Part shown: positions 39,799 through 50,265 of the stretch, piece after piece | Position numbering within the stretch: position 1 is the first letter of the stretch | How the letters are laid out: each line of letters opens with the position of its first letter | Origin: Listeria valentina | Lineage (GTDB): Bacteria > Bacillota > Bacilli > Lactobacillales > Listeriaceae | Reading direction: 5' to 3' | Assembly: GCF_011800755.1 (NCBI RefSeq) | Contig: NZ_JAATJW010000003.1 | Span: 1 to 64,000 of the forward strand | DNA length: 64,000 nt | Made by a program: the position numbers and the translations under genes | Notes under the pieces: model-generated | Seen by the model: only the letters and a program-made list of their open reading frames with translations | Database searches by the model: none | What the model was told of the DNA's origin: nothing

Positions 39799-42297
39799 TT
39801 ATTTTTCTTTTCGAACGCGAGCTTGTAGTAAAATACGTGCTGCGAGTAAAACGAGAGCAAGTCCAAGTGATCCATAGAGGATAGTATCCCAAAGCATATC
39901 ACCTGTTGAAGGAATCTTGCCTTTGTTTCCTGGCGCTTTAGTTGGTTTTTTGGTTTGTGTCACTGGCTTTTCTTTCATAATTTCATTTTTTTCCAGCTGA
40001 GGTTTTGCGGGATCAGCTGGTTTCGGAGGAAGAACGGCTGCTCCTTTTGGCTTCACCGTTACGTTTACCTCTACTTGAACATCGTCAAAGCTGTAAACGA
40101 CTGGATAAACTCCCGCCGTTGTTGTGTCCACTTCGCCTGTTACCGTCACTTCTGCAAACGGAACTTCTTTTCCGTCTTTATCAAGTGCGCCGTCGAAGTT
40201 ATCTGCTGCTGCCCACAAATCGCCCACATAAATCTCTGAATCATGCGCGTTCACTTCTGTAAGATCATCTTTGACTGTTATAACGGCTGTCGCGCTTCGT
40301 CCATTGGCACTATAAGTCACTCGGTATTCACCGCTTTTGGTCGTATCTACCGATCCACTGACTTGGATTTTTTCGGGGGAAAACGTGGGATCGATCTTCC
40401 CGTCTTTGTCGGCTGTAGATTCAAAATTATCCTCAGCATTCCATGTATCTCCTACATAAAGAACCGAATCTTTGACGTGCACAGCGCTTTGATCTGGTTT
40501 TACCGTTACAGTAATCGTCTTCGAAGCATCTGCCACGCTATAAGTCATTTCATAAGTTCCCGGTGTTGTTGTATCCACTTGACCAGTAACTTTCACAGAA
40601 TCAAAGTTTGGAACTTCATTTCCATCTTGATCTGTTGCTGAAATAAAATTATCTTGTGGGCTCCAACTGTCACCCTCATAAATTTCAGAATCCTTGGCCT
40701 CAACAGAAGCATAACTTGTACGCCATTTTGCATAAAGTGTTTTGTTCAGCGCTACATCTTGCGAGAAATCAAATGGTGTTGTTCCTTCTTTATCCACATA
40801 CCAACCATCAAAGGCATAGCCAGGTCGAATGTTTGGCTCGATGTTTTCGATTTTCGCATAGGGATCGTAACTATGAATGTGTTTAGCACCGCCTTCATAG
40901 TTTTCATCATAAGTAATGACAGTCCCTACAGGCATAATCCCATAAGCAGAAATCGTCTTACCATTTCCTAGTGTTACCACAAATGGAACAGCTGTCCCAC
41001 GAATTTTAATATCATTCTCTCCTGTTTTCCAGTTATACACATTAACATTGGCAAGGCTTGTCATTTTCAGCGTCACATCTAGTGACCCAACTTCGTTTTG
41101 TTTAGCTGACACAAAATCATAATTCTGGAAAGCAGTAAATTTTTGAACAGTAACAGAAGAAAGTCCAACTTCGCCAACCTTAATGATATCTTTAATCGTA
41201 ACTAAGTTATCACCTTTTGTTGGGTCATCATACATAAACTGAGTATCTAGAATAAAATTATTGGAGCTTGTATTTTGGAAGTAAGCTTTTCCCGCTACAG
41301 CTGAATAATCTCTAATGGCATTGTCACTAACATTTAAAAACTCCAAATTAGATAAATTTCCCAGACCTGCTACACTGTTCAGCGCCGTATCTGTTGCAGA
41401 AAACGACGTCAACTTCGTTAAATTCTTAAGCCAAGCAGCACTTGGATCATCCAAGTCTCCCATCTGCCCAATAGTCAATTTTTCTAAATTTGACAATTTC
41501 CCAAGTCCTATTAGGCCTGCACGAAGTCGATTATAGGATTGATAGTTAACCGTACGTGTATTAATAAAAGTTAGTGACAAACTTTTAAGCGTCGTTGCAT
41601 TGCCTATCGGTGAAAAGTCTACATCTTGTTGAATTTCCACTCTCTCACCAGAACTGGTTGTAAGGATATCATCTGTCCCCGTAAAAAGGACTGTATTCAG
41701 TTTTAAATCTTGCAAGCTAGACAATTTCCCAATTTGCGTTAGAAAATCTGCTGCTGTAGTTAAATATGTCACTTGCAACGTCTCAAGTCCTGTTAGATAC
41801 TCTAATCCTTCAAAAGAATCAATCTTTAATTGTTTCGTTCTTGTTCCTTGTACATTTAGGAATTTAATGCCGGCAAGTTCTTCTTTTGTTGCAGAATAGC
41901 CACCCAGTTTCCCTAAACTTTTATTAACGACTTTACGGAATTCCACATCTGGAATCAAATAATCATTATTGACTTCTTTTGCTTCTGGCTTTTGTTCCGC
42001 TTCCGGTTTTGTATCCGTCTCTGCCTTTGCCGCCGCTTTTTCTTTCACTTCTGGTAAAGCATTCGGCTCTGTTTGTTCATTTTCTTGTGTTTTCTTTGAA
42101 GCAGCTACATTTGTTTCCTTTGAATCCGCTTGATCGCTAAGTGTATCCTCCTGTTCCACTACATTTTCAAGCACTGAGCCTTCATTTTTTTGTATTTCTA
42201 CAGGCTCTCCTTGAACTTCTTCAGCTTTTACTTGCCCTTGCAGCGAAAACGGAAAAAGAAGCAATGTACATAAACTTAAGATGACTAGCTTTTTCAT
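39799..42297 (-). CDS. internalin-like LRR cell-wall protein
   Basis: This 832-residue surface protein is built as follows. A signal peptide (about 1-25) is followed by a low-complexity Glu/Lys/Thr linker to about 108. Leucine-rich repeats of internalin type follow (about 125-335: LETLQVTYL, LSSLQDLKL, LSNLEKLTIG, LSNLEFLNVSDNAI), then an Ig-like inter-repeat-type region. A Listeria-Bacteroides repeat (PGYAFDGWYVDKEGTTPFDF) ends LYAKW, and three Ig-like repeats of about 75 residues follow (each with SEIYEGD/VLYVGD/SEIYVGD and VDTTTxGxY). The sortase signal IPSTGD, a membrane helix and RVRKEK end the protein. It would be anchored by sortase A; the partner is unknown. SD GAGGG precedes the ATG. 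Confidence 0.88.
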   Translation of the reverse strand: MKKLVILSLCTLLLFPFSLQGQVKAEEVQGEPVEIQKNEGSVLENVVEQEDTLSDQADSKETNVAASKKTQENEQTEPNALPEVKEKAAAKAETDTKPEAEQKPEAKEVNNDYLIPDVEFRKVVNKSLGKLGGYSATKEELAGIKFLNVQGTRTKQLKIDSFEGLEYLTGLETLQVTYLTTAADFLTQIGKLSSLQDLKLNTVLFTGTDDILTTSSGERVEIQQDVDFSPIGNATTLKSLSLTFINTRTVNYQSYNRLRAGLIGLGKLSNLEKLTIGQMGDLDDPSAAWLKNLTKLTSFSATDTALNSVAGLGNLSNLEFLNVSDNAIRDYSAVAGKAYFQNTSSNNFILDTQFMYDDPTKGDNLVTIKDIIKVGEVGLSSVTVQKFTAFQNYDFVSAKQNEVGSLDVTLKMTSLANVNVYNWKTGENDIKIRGTAVPFVVTLGNGKTISAYGIMPVGTVITYDENYEGGAKHIHSYDPYAKIENIEPNIRPGYAFDGWYVDKEGTTPFDFSQDVALNKTLYAKWRTSYASVEAKDSEIYEGDSWSPQDNFISATDQDGNEVPNFDSVKVTGQVDTTTPGTYEMTYSVADASKTITVTVKPDQSAVHVKDSVLYVGDTWNAEDNFESTADKDGKIDPTFSPEKIQVSGSVDTTKSGEYRVTYSANGRSATAVITVKDDLTEVNAHDSEIYVGDLWAAADNFDGALDKDGKEVPFAEVTVTGEVDTTTAGVYPVVYSFDDVQVEVNVTVKPKGAAVLPPKPADPAKPQLEKNEIMKEKPVTQTKKPTKAPGNKGKIPSTGDMLWDTILYGSLGLALVLLAARILLQARVRKEK

Positions 42298-42364
42298 TTA
42301 CCCTCAACCCTTTTTATTTATTTTAAAATTCCGAATACATAGAAAAAACTCATTCAGTATTTAC

Positions 42365-42427
42365 CTAAGTAACGTCCACATCCCCCCCAATATTGATGTT
42401 CCAAAAACCCTCAAAGAACATACTCAT
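42365..42427 (-). CDS. 20-codon small ORF in the LRR leader
   Basis: A frame of 20 residues, MSMFFEGFWNINIGGDVDVT, has a plausible SD (GGGGAG and AAGG within 16 bp upstream). It lies about 70 bp before the LRR gene. It could be a leader peptide or chance. I recognise no family. Confidence 0.3.
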   Translation of the reverse strand: MSMFFEGFWNINIGGDVDVT

Positions 42428-42507
42428 ATTTGATTACCTTACTCCCCTTACTCTATCAACTCGTTTCTTTAAAGTCTATCTCGTTTGCTCAAAATATTTT
42501 TATTCGA

Positions 42508-42542
42508 CACATTTTAGACAAAATTTATTCACCGTTTAGACA
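42508..42542 (-). promoter_or_regulatory. direct repeats before the LRR gene
   Basis: On the minus strand TGTCTAAACGGTG (42530-42542) and TGTCTAAAATGTG (42508-42520) are 11 of 13 identical, period 22 bp. Two-turn direct repeats suggest a dimeric regulator site. The rest of the 335-bp gap holds the small ORF and the kdp terminator. Confidence 0.45.
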
Positions 42543-42571
42543 TAATTAAAAAAATTAAGTATTTTAACTTA

Positions 42572-42585
42572 CGAACACTTGTTCA
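42572..42585. promoter_or_regulatory. LexA-like box
   Basis: CGAACACTTGTTCA matches the Gram-positive SOS box core GAAC-N4-GTTC. On the minus strand it overlaps TTGAAC, which stands 17 bp before AATACT, a weak sigmaA promoter. The arrangement fits LexA repression of a transcript leading to the LRR gene. Confidence 0.4.
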
Positions 42586-42591
42586 AGAAAC

Positions 42592-42623
42592 AAAAAAACA
42601 GAAACCAATTGAATTGATTTCTG
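42592..42623 (-). terminator. terminator of the kdp operon
   Basis: On the minus strand CAGAAATCAATT pairs with AATTGGTTTCTG (one G-T) and is followed by TTTTTTTG. Confidence 0.8.
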
Positions 42624-42632
42624 CTTCCGCTC

Positions 42633-43334
42633 TTATTCTTCTGTCATTCGATAGCCTACGCCAACTTCCGTTCGAATATAGCGTGGCTCTGCTGGGTTTT
42701 CTTCAATTTTTCGGCGAATATTACTCATATTGACTCGCAAGGCTTGATTTTCATTCGCATATGGACCCCAAATTTCATGCATGATGAAATCATGCGTTAA
42801 GACTTTTCCTGCGTGAGAAGCAAGCAAGGCAACAATTTTATACTCAATCGGCGTAAAGTGAACTTCCTCATTCCTTAAAGTAACTTGCCGCTTCAAAAAA
42901 TCAAGCCGTAAATCCGCCAGCTGAAAGGTTGTCACTTCTCCATCTTGCCCGCTTGCAGGATGGCTACTGCGATGACGAAGTGCTGTTCGAATTCGCGCGA
43001 GTAGTTCGGAGGTTCCAAAAGGCTTCGTAATGTAGTCATCAGCGCCTAAATCAAGCGCCTCTACTTTTTCTCGCTCATGAAGCCTAGCCGATACTACGAT
43101 CACGGGGATGCTTGACCAAACACGAAGGGATTTTAATAACTCAAGCCCATCCATATCAGGCAATCCCAAGTCTAGCAAGATGATATCTGGCGTGTGTGAT
43201 GCTGCCATACTCAATGCCTCTTTACCCGTTTTCGCGCTCAAAACTTTATAGTCGCTCGCTTCTAATACAGCTTGAATAAACCGGCCAATGCCTTCTTCGT
43301 CTTCAACTACGAGTACGAATTGATTAGTCCCCAT
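42633..43334 (-). CDS. kdpE: KdpE response regulator
   Basis: This OmpR-type response regulator has 233 residues. The receiver has the acidic pocket VVEDEEG, the phospho-acceptor Asp in ILLDLGLPDMDG (about residue 56) and the Lys in YITKPFG. The C-terminal winged helix starts near FTPIEYKIVALLA. It activates kdpFABC when potassium is scarce. It overlaps the kdpD stop by 11 bp. SD TTAGGAGG lies inside kdpD. Confidence 0.95.
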   Translation of the reverse strand: MGTNQFVLVVEDEEGIGRFIQAVLEASDYKVLSAKTGKEALSMAASHTPDIILLDLGLPDMDGLELLKSLRVWSSIPVIVVSARLHEREKVEALDLGADDYITKPFGTSELLARIRTALRHRSSHPASGQDGEVTTFQLADLRLDFLKRQVTLRNEEVHFTPIEYKIVALLASHAGKVLTHDFIMHEIWGPYANENQALRVNMSNIRRKIEENPAEPRYIRTEVGVGYRMTEE

Positions 43335-45957
43335 CCGCGTTTCCTCCTAAGGGCAGTGTGAAACGGAAAATCGTTCCGCCACCTGGATTTTCTAGTGCCT
43401 CCATTTTACCACCATGTGCTTGAATAATCGACATGCAAAGCGAAAGACCAATCCCGAGCCCGCGTGACTGATCGACTCGACTCGCTTCTAAAGCAGAAAT
43501 CCCGTCAAAGAGATGCGCCCTTTTTTCGGACGGGATTCCTTTTCCATCATCTTTCACTGTAAACTGCACCTCGTTTTTAGCAAGCATCGTCGTAATCCAA
43601 ACGCGCGCCGACTCCCCGCCATGTCGCAGTGCATTTTCCATTAAGTTAATTAAAACTTGCTCAATCAGTGTACCATCCATGCGTACGAAAATGACTTCAT
43701 TTGGAACTTGTACGTTGATTTCCCGTCCAGGAAATCTTGCACGCACACGTTCGACCGCTTCGCCTACAATTTCTTCAACCGCTTCATTTTCGGGTTTTAA
43801 CGTAAATTCTTTATCACTAATGCGCGTAACCGACAGCAAATTTTCTACCATCCGAATTAGCCACTCGGAATCTTCTTTGATATCTCGCACCAGTTTCGTC
43901 TTCGTTTCCCCGTCGAGCTTCGTTTCATTTTCAAGTAGCACCGAGCTCGCGCCAAGGATGCCCGTAAGCGGCGTACGTAAGTCATGTGACACGGCTCGCA
44001 ACAAGTTGCCACGCATTTTTTCTTTTTCAGCAGCAACTAAAATTTCATTTTGCTCATCCGAAAGTTTTTGTTTGAGCAACGCTAACGCGATTTGCGACCC
44101 GATCATTCGCAAGAAATTCCGATCCTCCTGCGAAATGGCGTCTTTTTCACGACTGACGTAGAGGCCAATGACGCCAAGCACCTGACCCTGCGCAATGACT
44201 GGCATATAGTAACCCGCCGCACCACTTAGTGTATCCGTCGATTTCCCAGCCGCTTTTCCGTTATGAAACACCCAGTGAACAACCGCTTTCTCCGATTCCG
44301 TAAGCAGTTCCCCGGCTTTCGCTTCATCTTCTGCCTGCAAGAAAACTGCATTTGACTCGTTTTCAGGATCTTTTGGGTAGAAAACAACAGATCGCGCAAA
44401 CAACCGCAACATGTAATTAGTCGACAGCTCGAGGATGGCTTGTATATTTTGCGCGGCTAGCAGCTTACGATTTAATTCGTATAAAATTTCGGTATGCTTC
44501 TCTCTGATGACCGCTTGTTTGGCCAAATTTTTGATTCGAACGGTAAGTGCGCTCGTTGTGAGCGCTACGATCAGCATGATGCCATATGTGACGGGATAAC
44601 CGGCTTGGATGGTATCGAAGGTGTAAAGCGGTCGCATGAAAAAAAAGTTGAACATCAAAACGGCAAAAAACGATCCGATGATGCCATAGAAGTAGCCGGT
44701 CGTTATACGTGAAAGGATGACAATCGCTAAAAGGTAGACCATGATGATATTTTGGTCGCCGATCCCGAGGCGTAGCAAGACTTCTGATACAAGCGTTGCT
44801 AGGATGAGCGCAAATAGCATCTTGAAGGTATCGCTCCAACTAATTGTGTCACGCAAAGAAAACCGCGTCCCCCGTTTAGTTTTTTCTGACGCAGTTTTCA
44901 CCATATGAATTTCGGTTTTATCTAGCAAACGAAACAGTGTATCTTCCAGCTCTTCGCCAAAAATCCAGTTGTGTTTTTTCGACTTGCCGATCACGATATT
45001 TGTCACCCCGGACAGCTTCGCATATTCGGAAATCGCGGTCGCAAGCTCACTCCCTGTTATGGTAACGGCTTCTGCCGAAAGTTCTTCTGCAAGTTCCATG
45101 TTTTCGCGAAGCCGCTCTGTTTCTTCTTTCGAAAGCGATTTGCCACTTGCAACGTGTAAAGCGGTGAAGGAACCGTGGAAAGCTTCTGCGGCACGCGCTG
45201 TCCAGCGAATGAGTTTTTTGGCGGACAAGGAGGCATCAACGCATACGAGCCAGTTGGTTTCGCCGCGGCATGCTTCTTTTTGATTGGAGGAACTAATTCG
45301 GTCAGCCGCCTTGCGCGTCGCCATTTCCCGTAAGAGGCGTAAATTAGGCTTCGTGAAAAAATGCGTGAGCGCCACTTGGATGCTATCTTTGGAATAAATT
45401 TTCCCTTCTTCAAGCCGCTTAATGAGTTCGTCCGGCTCAATATCGATCAAGCGAATTTGGTCTGCCCGGTCAAAAAACCAATCTGGGATGGTTTCTGTCA
45501 TTTCGCTATCCGTTACGCCCGAAACAAGGTCGTTCAAGCTTTCAATATGCTGCACGTTAACGGTCGTATACACGCTGATGCCCGCATCTAGGAGCTCACT
45601 CACATCTTGATACCGCTTGCGATTTCGCATGCCTTCGGGATTGTTATGCGCCAGTTCATCCACAAGTACAACATCCGGATGCTCATCCAAGATGCCATCC
45701 AAATCTAGCTCCGCTAAGTCGATGTCGCGGTGGCGAATCGACTTGAGCGGAATTTGGGGAAGCCCTGCTGCAAGCTCGGCTGTTTCTTTCCACATATGCG
45801 GTTCCAGATAGCCAATCCGAATGTCCACACCGCGCGCGAGCTCCTCGCGCGCATCGTTTAGCATCGCGTAAGTCTTGCCAACGCCTGCCGCATAGCCAAA
45901 ATAAATTTTCAGCTTGCCACGTTTTTCATTTTGCTCATCCCGATTTACTAATTCCAA
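43324..45957 (-). CDS. kdpD: KdpD sensor kinase
   Basis: This large sensor kinase has about 877 residues. The domains in order are: N-terminal KdpD domain with GYAAGVGKTYAML (Walker A), a UspA-like domain (about 245-365), four membrane helices (about 390-490, DUF4118), a GAF-like region, HisKA with AVSHDLRTPLTGI (His phospho-acceptor) and HATPase with LMENALRHGG and DDGKGIPSEKR. It senses potassium shortage. I prefer the TTG at 45957, 8 bp after a perfect AAAGGAGGGG (45966-45975). The alternative ATG at 45981 lies before that SD and overlaps kdpC. Confidence 0.93.
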   Translation of the reverse strand: MELVNRDEQNEKRGKLKIYFGYAAGVGKTYAMLNDAREELARGVDIRIGYLEPHMWKETAELAAGLPQIPLKSIRHRDIDLAELDLDGILDEHPDVVLVDELAHNNPEGMRNRKRYQDVSELLDAGISVYTTVNVQHIESLNDLVSGVTDSEMTETIPDWFFDRADQIRLIDIEPDELIKRLEEGKIYSKDSIQVALTHFFTKPNLRLLREMATRKAADRISSSNQKEACRGETNWLVCVDASLSAKKLIRWTARAAEAFHGSFTALHVASGKSLSKEETERLRENMELAEELSAEAVTITGSELATAISEYAKLSGVTNIVIGKSKKHNWIFGEELEDTLFRLLDKTEIHMVKTASEKTKRGTRFSLRDTISWSDTFKMLFALILATLVSEVLLRLGIGDQNIIMVYLLAIVILSRITTGYFYGIIGSFFAVLMFNFFFMRPLYTFDTIQAGYPVTYGIMLIVALTTSALTVRIKNLAKQAVIREKHTEILYELNRKLLAAQNIQAILELSTNYMLRLFARSVVFYPKDPENESNAVFLQAEDEAKAGELLTESEKAVVHWVFHNGKAAGKSTDTLSGAAGYYMPVIAQGQVLGVIGLYVSREKDAISQEDRNFLRMIGSQIALALLKQKLSDEQNEILVAAEKEKMRGNLLRAVSHDLRTPLTGILGASSVLLENETKLDGETKTKLVRDIKEDSEWLIRMVENLLSVTRISDKEFTLKPENEAVEEIVGEAVERVRARFPGREINVQVPNEVIFVRMDGTLIEQVLINLMENALRHGGESARVWITTMLAKNEVQFTVKDDGKGIPSEKRAHLFDGISALEASRVDQSRGLGIGLSLCMSIIQAHGGKMEALENPGGGTIFRFTLPLGGNADGD

Positions 45958-45973
45958 AGCGGGCTCCCCTCCT

Positions 45974-46504
45974 TTATCCATTTTGATCGAGTTCTAAATT
46001 AACGGCTAGTACATTCACGACAGGTTCGCCGATAAAGCCAAGCAAGCGCTTCGTCGTGTGCTTCCGGGTAATTTCTTCAACTTGCTCAGTTGAAATCCCG
46101 CGTTCATTCGCAATCCGCTTCGCTTGATATTCCGCCGCCGCAACTGAAATGTGCGGATCAACTCCACTCGCAGAACCCATTACTAAATCAGCAGGAACAA
46201 AAGCGTCTTGGTTTGGATCAAGCTGTTGCCATTTTTTTGTACGCTCCTCCCGCTCAAGTTTTGCTTCTTGGCTAGCTGGATTCAAATTCGAAGCCGCTTC
46301 ATTTGGTCGGCCAAGCAAGTATTTAGGATCCGTGAAGGTCTGACCTATTAATGTTGAACCTTTGTTTCCTTCTATTATACTTCCATTTGCCGGGTCATGG
46401 AAAGCAGCTTGCGCGATCAAAGTTACAACCGCCGGATATGCCACACCGCAAACTAGTGTCAAAAACAAAAATGCCAATAAAGCCTGTTTCATCAAAACTT
46501 TCAT
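45974..46504 (-). CDS. kdpC: K+-transporting ATPase subunit KdpC
   Basis: This 176-residue subunit has one N-terminal membrane helix and an outer domain. It stabilises the KdpA-KdpB complex and contributes to ATP affinity. GVAYPAVVTLIAQ, IGQTFTDPKYLLGRP and GSASGVDPHISVAAAEYQ are family signatures. SD AGGAGG stands 7 bp before the ATG. Confidence 0.96.
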   Translation of the reverse strand: MKVLMKQALLAFLFLTLVCGVAYPAVVTLIAQAAFHDPANGSIIEGNKGSTLIGQTFTDPKYLLGRPNEAASNLNPASQEAKLEREERTKKWQQLDPNQDAFVPADLVMGSASGVDPHISVAAAEYQAKRIANERGISTEQVEEITRKHTTKRLLGFIGEPVVNVLAVNLELDQNG

Positions 46505-46515
46505 TTTCTCGCCTC

Positions 46516-48561
46516 CTAAGAAATCCCGATCACCGTAAGCAATATGTCAATCGCTTTAATCGCTATAAATGGCGCAATAATACCGCCTAGTCCGTAGATC
46601 AAAATATTCCGTCCTAGTAATTTTTGTGCTGGAAGTTCGCGATATTTCACACCTCTTAGCGACAATGGAATCAAGCAGACAATGATAAACGCATTGTAGA
46701 TCACAGCTGATAAGAGTGCTGTGACTGGGCTCGTTAGTTGCATCAAATTGAGCACTTCGAGTTCAGGATAAATCCCGTAAAAAAGCACGGGGATGATCGC
46801 AAAATATTTAGCGATATCATTTGCAACACTAAATGTCGTAAGCGCGCCACGTGTCATCAAAAGCTGCTTCCCGATTCTCACAATATCAATTAATTTCGTT
46901 GGGCTAGAATCAAGATCGACCATATTTCCCGCTTCTTTTGCCGCTTGCGTGCCCGAATTCATCGCCACCGCCACATCCGCCTGCGCAAGCGCCGGCGCAT
47001 CATTCGTGCCATCGCCCGTCATCGCAACTAAGTGACCTTCCTTTTGATACGAACGAATCAAGTCCAGTTTCGCTTCCGGAGTCGCCTCCGCCAAAAAGTC
47101 ATCCACGCCAGCTTCTGCCGCAATCGCTGCCGCCGTCATGGGGTTATCGCCCGTAATCATGATCGTTTTAATCCCCATTGCGCGCAAATCTTGAAACTTC
47201 TCCTTGACGCCATTTTTCACGATATCTTTTAAGTAAATGACGCCGAGCACCTGCTTATTCTTCACAACAACAAGCGGCGTCCCACCAGCCTGTGCAACTT
47301 TCGAAACGAGTTTCTCACACTCTGCCGGATAAACCGATCCCACCGATTCGACATATTGTTTCACCGCATCCGCGGCACCTTTCCTAACTTCATCGCCACC
47401 AAAATTTGTACCGCTCATCCGCGTTTTCGCCGTAAAAGGAATAAACTCCGCTTCCGACTGTGAAAGCTCCCGCCCGCGAATATCAAAGCGTTCCTTGGCA
47501 AGCACCACAATGCTCCTTCCCTCAGCCGTTTCATCAGCTAATGAGGAAAGCTGCGCCGCATCTGCTAATTCGCGCTCCGAAACACCCGCTACGGGCAAAA
47601 ATTCACTTGCTCGCCGGTTTCCGAGCGTAATCGTACCCGTCTTATCCAGCAAGAGGACATCCACATCTCCAGCTGCTTCAATCGCCCGACCACTCATTGC
47701 GAGAACATTTGCTTCATTCAAGCGACTCATCCCAGCGATCCCGATCGAAGAAAGCAGTGCACCAATCGTTGTTGGAGCGAGACAAACAAGCAGCGCAATA
47801 ACATTGGTAATCGAAATCGCTTCGCCCTTCCCAGCAAGCTTACTTGAAAACTCCGTAAATGGAATGAGTGTCGCTGAAACCGCCAGAAAAATAATCGTCA
47901 GTGTGACAAGTAAAATTTGCAAAGCGATTTCATTCGGCGTTTTCTTTCTCGCAGCGCCTTCTACCATCGCAATCATCTTATCAAGAAAACTTTCCCCCGC
48001 TTCAGCCGTAATCCGAATCACGAGCCAATCCGAAACGAGCGTTGTCCCGCCAGTGACAGCACTTCTATCGCCACCCGACTCACGAATCACAGGAGCCGAT
48101 TCCCCGGTGATTGCACTTTCATCGACCGAAGCCGCTCCAGTGACAACTTCACCGTCCATCGGAATTTGTTCCCCCATCTTCACTAAGACTACGTCATTTT
48201 TCTTGAGTTCATTTGAAAGCACTTCCGTATAAAGATCGTGATTTTCTGGATCTTGCAATTTCCGCGCCGAAACGTCTTTCCTTGCTCCGCGCAAACTTCC
48301 CGCTTGCGCCCGGCCGCGTCCTTCTGCAATCGCCTCCGCAAAATTTGCGAAAAGAACCGTAAACCATAAAAGAAGGGCAATCGCAAATGTATACCAGCGC
48401 GCCTCATCTTGAATGCCGAAAAAACCAAGGAAGTAGAGAACTGTCGTTAGGACTGCTCCTAAATACACCACAAACATAACTGGGTTTTTAATTTGAATTC
48501 TCGGCGACAGCTTAAAGAAAGACTGTGCCGCTGCATCCGTATAAATTTCTTTTTTCTTCAT
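46516..48561 (-). CDS. kdpB: K+-transporting ATPase subunit KdpB
   Basis: This is the P-type ATPase subunit, 681 residues. The phosphorylated Asp is in [14 protein letters not shown], the actuator motif in [10 protein letters not shown] and the hinge in [15 protein letters not shown]. About seven membrane helices are present. I chose the ATG at 48561, 8 bp after AGGAGG; a TTG at 48567 is too near. It lies between kdpA and kdpC. Confidence 0.97.
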   Translation of the reverse strand: MKKKEIYTDAAAQSFFKLSPRIQIKNPVMFVVYLGAVLTTVLYFLGFFGIQDEARWYTFAIALLLWFTVLFANFAEAIAEGRGRAQAGSLRGARKDVSARKLQDPENHDLYTEVLSNELKKNDVVLVKMGEQIPMDGEVVTGAASVDESAITGESAPVIRESGGDRSAVTGGTTLVSDWLVIRITAEAGESFLDKMIAMVEGAARKKTPNEIALQILLVTLTIIFLAVSATLIPFTEFSSKLAGKGEAISITNVIALLVCLAPTTIGALLSSIGIAGMSRLNEANVLAMSGRAIEAAGDVDVLLLDKTGTITLGNRRASEFLPVAGVSERELADAAQLSSLADETAEGRSIVVLAKERFDIRGRELSQSEAEFIPFTAKTRMSGTNFGGDEVRKGAADAVKQYVESVGSVYPAECEKLVSKVAQAGGTPLVVVKNKQVLGVIYLKDIVKNGVKEKFQDLRAMGIKTIMITGDNPMTAAAIAAEAGVDDFLAEATPEAKLDLIRSYQKEGHLVAMTGDGTNDAPALAQADVAVAMNSGTQAAKEAGNMVDLDSSPTKLIDIVRIGKQLLMTRGALTTFSVANDIAKYFAIIPVLFYGIYPELEVLNLMQLTSPVTALLSAVIYNAFIIVCLIPLSLRGVKYRELPAQKLLGRNILIYGLGGIIAPFIAIKAIDILLTVIGIS

Positions 48562-48573
48562 CTTCAAGTCCTC

Positions 48574-50265
48574 CTACTTACCAGCCGTGAAAAAATCAGC
48601 AATTGGTCCAAGCGCCAAACTTGGCAAGAAACTAAGGGCGCCTACTAGTAAAATAACGCCAATCAAAAGTCCTGCAAACATCCCATTTTTTGTCGAAAGC
48701 GTCCCGCTACTTTCAGGAACCACTTTTTTCTGTGCCAGATTTCCTGCCAAGAATAAAGTCGCAATCAAGGGTAAGAACCTTGCAAGAATCATAATGATGC
48801 CGCCAATCCAGTTGGTAAAAGCGGTGTCTGCTGAAAATCCCGCAAAGGCGCTCCCGTTATTGTTTCCCATAGACGTAAAGGCATATAGGATTTCGGAAAA
48901 ACCATGGGCTCCTGAATTGGTTAGCCAGCTCGTTGCAGCTGGTAAAAGTACGGCGGCCGCAGTCCCAAACAATGTAAGAAGCGGCGGCCCTAAAATAATC
49001 AAGCAGACCATCTTCATATCAAATGGCTCGATTTTTTTGCCTAGGTATTCGGGAGTCCGCCCAATTAATAGTCCCGCAATAAAGACCGTTAAAATGACAA
49101 AGGCGATCATGCCGTAAAGTCCGCTCCCGACGCCACCGAAGACAATCTCCCCGAGTTGCATCATAAAGAGTGGCACAGCTCCGCCAAGCGGTGTTAAACT
49201 GTCATGCATGGCATTCACCGAGCCGTTCGAGGCAGCTGTCGTGGCGACACCAAATAGCATCGAGCCTGAAACACCAAAGCGTGCTTCTTTCCCTTCCATA
49301 TTCCCAGCTGAATCTGCTACACCCGCCGTATTAGGTAAACTAAATTGTTCAGCAGCTGTCATGGCAATGAGTCCTACTGAAAATAAAATCAGCATTACTG
49401 TAAAGAGCACGCGTCCTTGTTTTGCATCTTTCACAGCACGTCCGAATGCAACGACAAGCGCTGCCGGAATCAAAAGAATTGCAAGGATTTCTAATAAGTT
49501 GCTAAAAGCGGTTGGGTTTTCAAATGGAAATGCCGAATTTGCTCCGAAGAAGCCGCCGCCATTTGTCCCAAGTTGTTTAATTGCAATTTGACTTGCGGCT
49601 GGACCAAGTGGAATCAGTTGTTTCGCTCCTTCTTGGAGTGTTTCCGTCGTCACATATGGTGCGAAGCTTTGCACAACTCCTTGCGAAACAAGAAGAATAG
49701 CCAAAATGAGCGACAGCGGAACGAGCAAGTACAATGTGACTCGAATCAAGTCCTGCCAAAAGTTCCCGACCGAATGTGTTTTTTTCAAAATAAAACCGCG
49801 TACAAGCGCAAACAATACGGCGATCCCTGTTCCCGCCGAGACAAAGTTTTGCACCGTGAGTCCGAGCGTTTGCGAGAGATACGAAAGCGTGCTTTCCCCA
49901 GAATAAGCTTGCCAGTTTGTGTTTGTGACAAAACTCGCTGCCGTGTTAAAAGCAAGCCCGAGCGACATCCCTTTTTGATGCTCTGGATTAAGCGGCAACA
50001 CACCTTGAAGCATGAGTATCGCCATTAAAAAAAGCAAACCCACTCCGCTGAATAAAACGACGGATGTGGCGTATCTTTTTGCACTCATTTCTTCTTCCGC
50101 ATTTTTTCCAATCATTTTATACGCCAACTTCTCAAGTGGGGCGATCACTTTCGTTAAAAATACAGGCTTAAATGTTAGAATCCGGTAAATATAAATCCCA
50201 ACAGGTATCGCAAGCGCTATTAATAGTAGAAGAAAAACGATATCTTGCATCACAATCCTGCTCAT
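48574..50265 (-). CDS. kdpA: K+-transporting ATPase subunit KdpA
   Basis: This is the potassium-channel-like subunit, 563 residues with about ten helices. The four P-loop repeats include [26 protein letters not shown] and [13 protein letters not shown], which form the K+ filter. Its ATG overlaps the kdpF stop (ATGA), and GAGGTG stands 7 bp upstream. Confidence 0.97.
   Translation of the reverse strand: MSRIVMQDIVFLLLLIALAIPVGIYIYRILTFKPVFLTKVIAPLEKLAYKMIGKNAEEEMSAKRYATSVVLFSGVGLLFLMAILMLQGVLPLNPEHQKGMSLGLAFNTAASFVTNTNWQAYSGESTLSYLSQTLGLTVQNFVSAGTGIAVLFALVRGFILKKTHSVGNFWQDLIRVTLYLLVPLSLILAILLVSQGVVQSFAPYVTTETLQEGAKQLIPLGPAASQIAIKQLGTNGGGFFGANSAFPFENPTAFSNLLEILAILLIPAALVVAFGRAVKDAKQGRVLFTVMLILFSVGLIAMTAAEQFSLPNTAGVADSAGNMEGKEARFGVSGSMLFGVATTAASNGSVNAMHDSLTPLGGAVPLFMMQLGEIVFGGVGSGLYGMIAFVILTVFIAGLLIGRTPEYLGKKIEPFDMKMVCLIILGPPLLTLFGTAAAVLLPAATSWLTNSGAHGFSEILYAFTSMGNNNGSAFAGFSADTAFTNWIGGIIMILARFLPLIATLFLAGNLAQKKVVPESSGTLSTKNGMFAGLLIGVILLVGALSFLPSLALGPIADFFTAGK

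Noticed and set aside
42508-42600. PrfA box before the internalin-like gene
   Set aside because: No TTAACA-N2-TGTTAA palindrome is present; the nearest palindrome fits a LexA box instead.
47495-48232. Plus-strand open frame of 245 codons opposite kdpB
   Set aside because: It mirrors kdpB codons (Ser/Ala/Ile-rich antisense), has no promoter or ribosome site, and kdpB is unmistakable.
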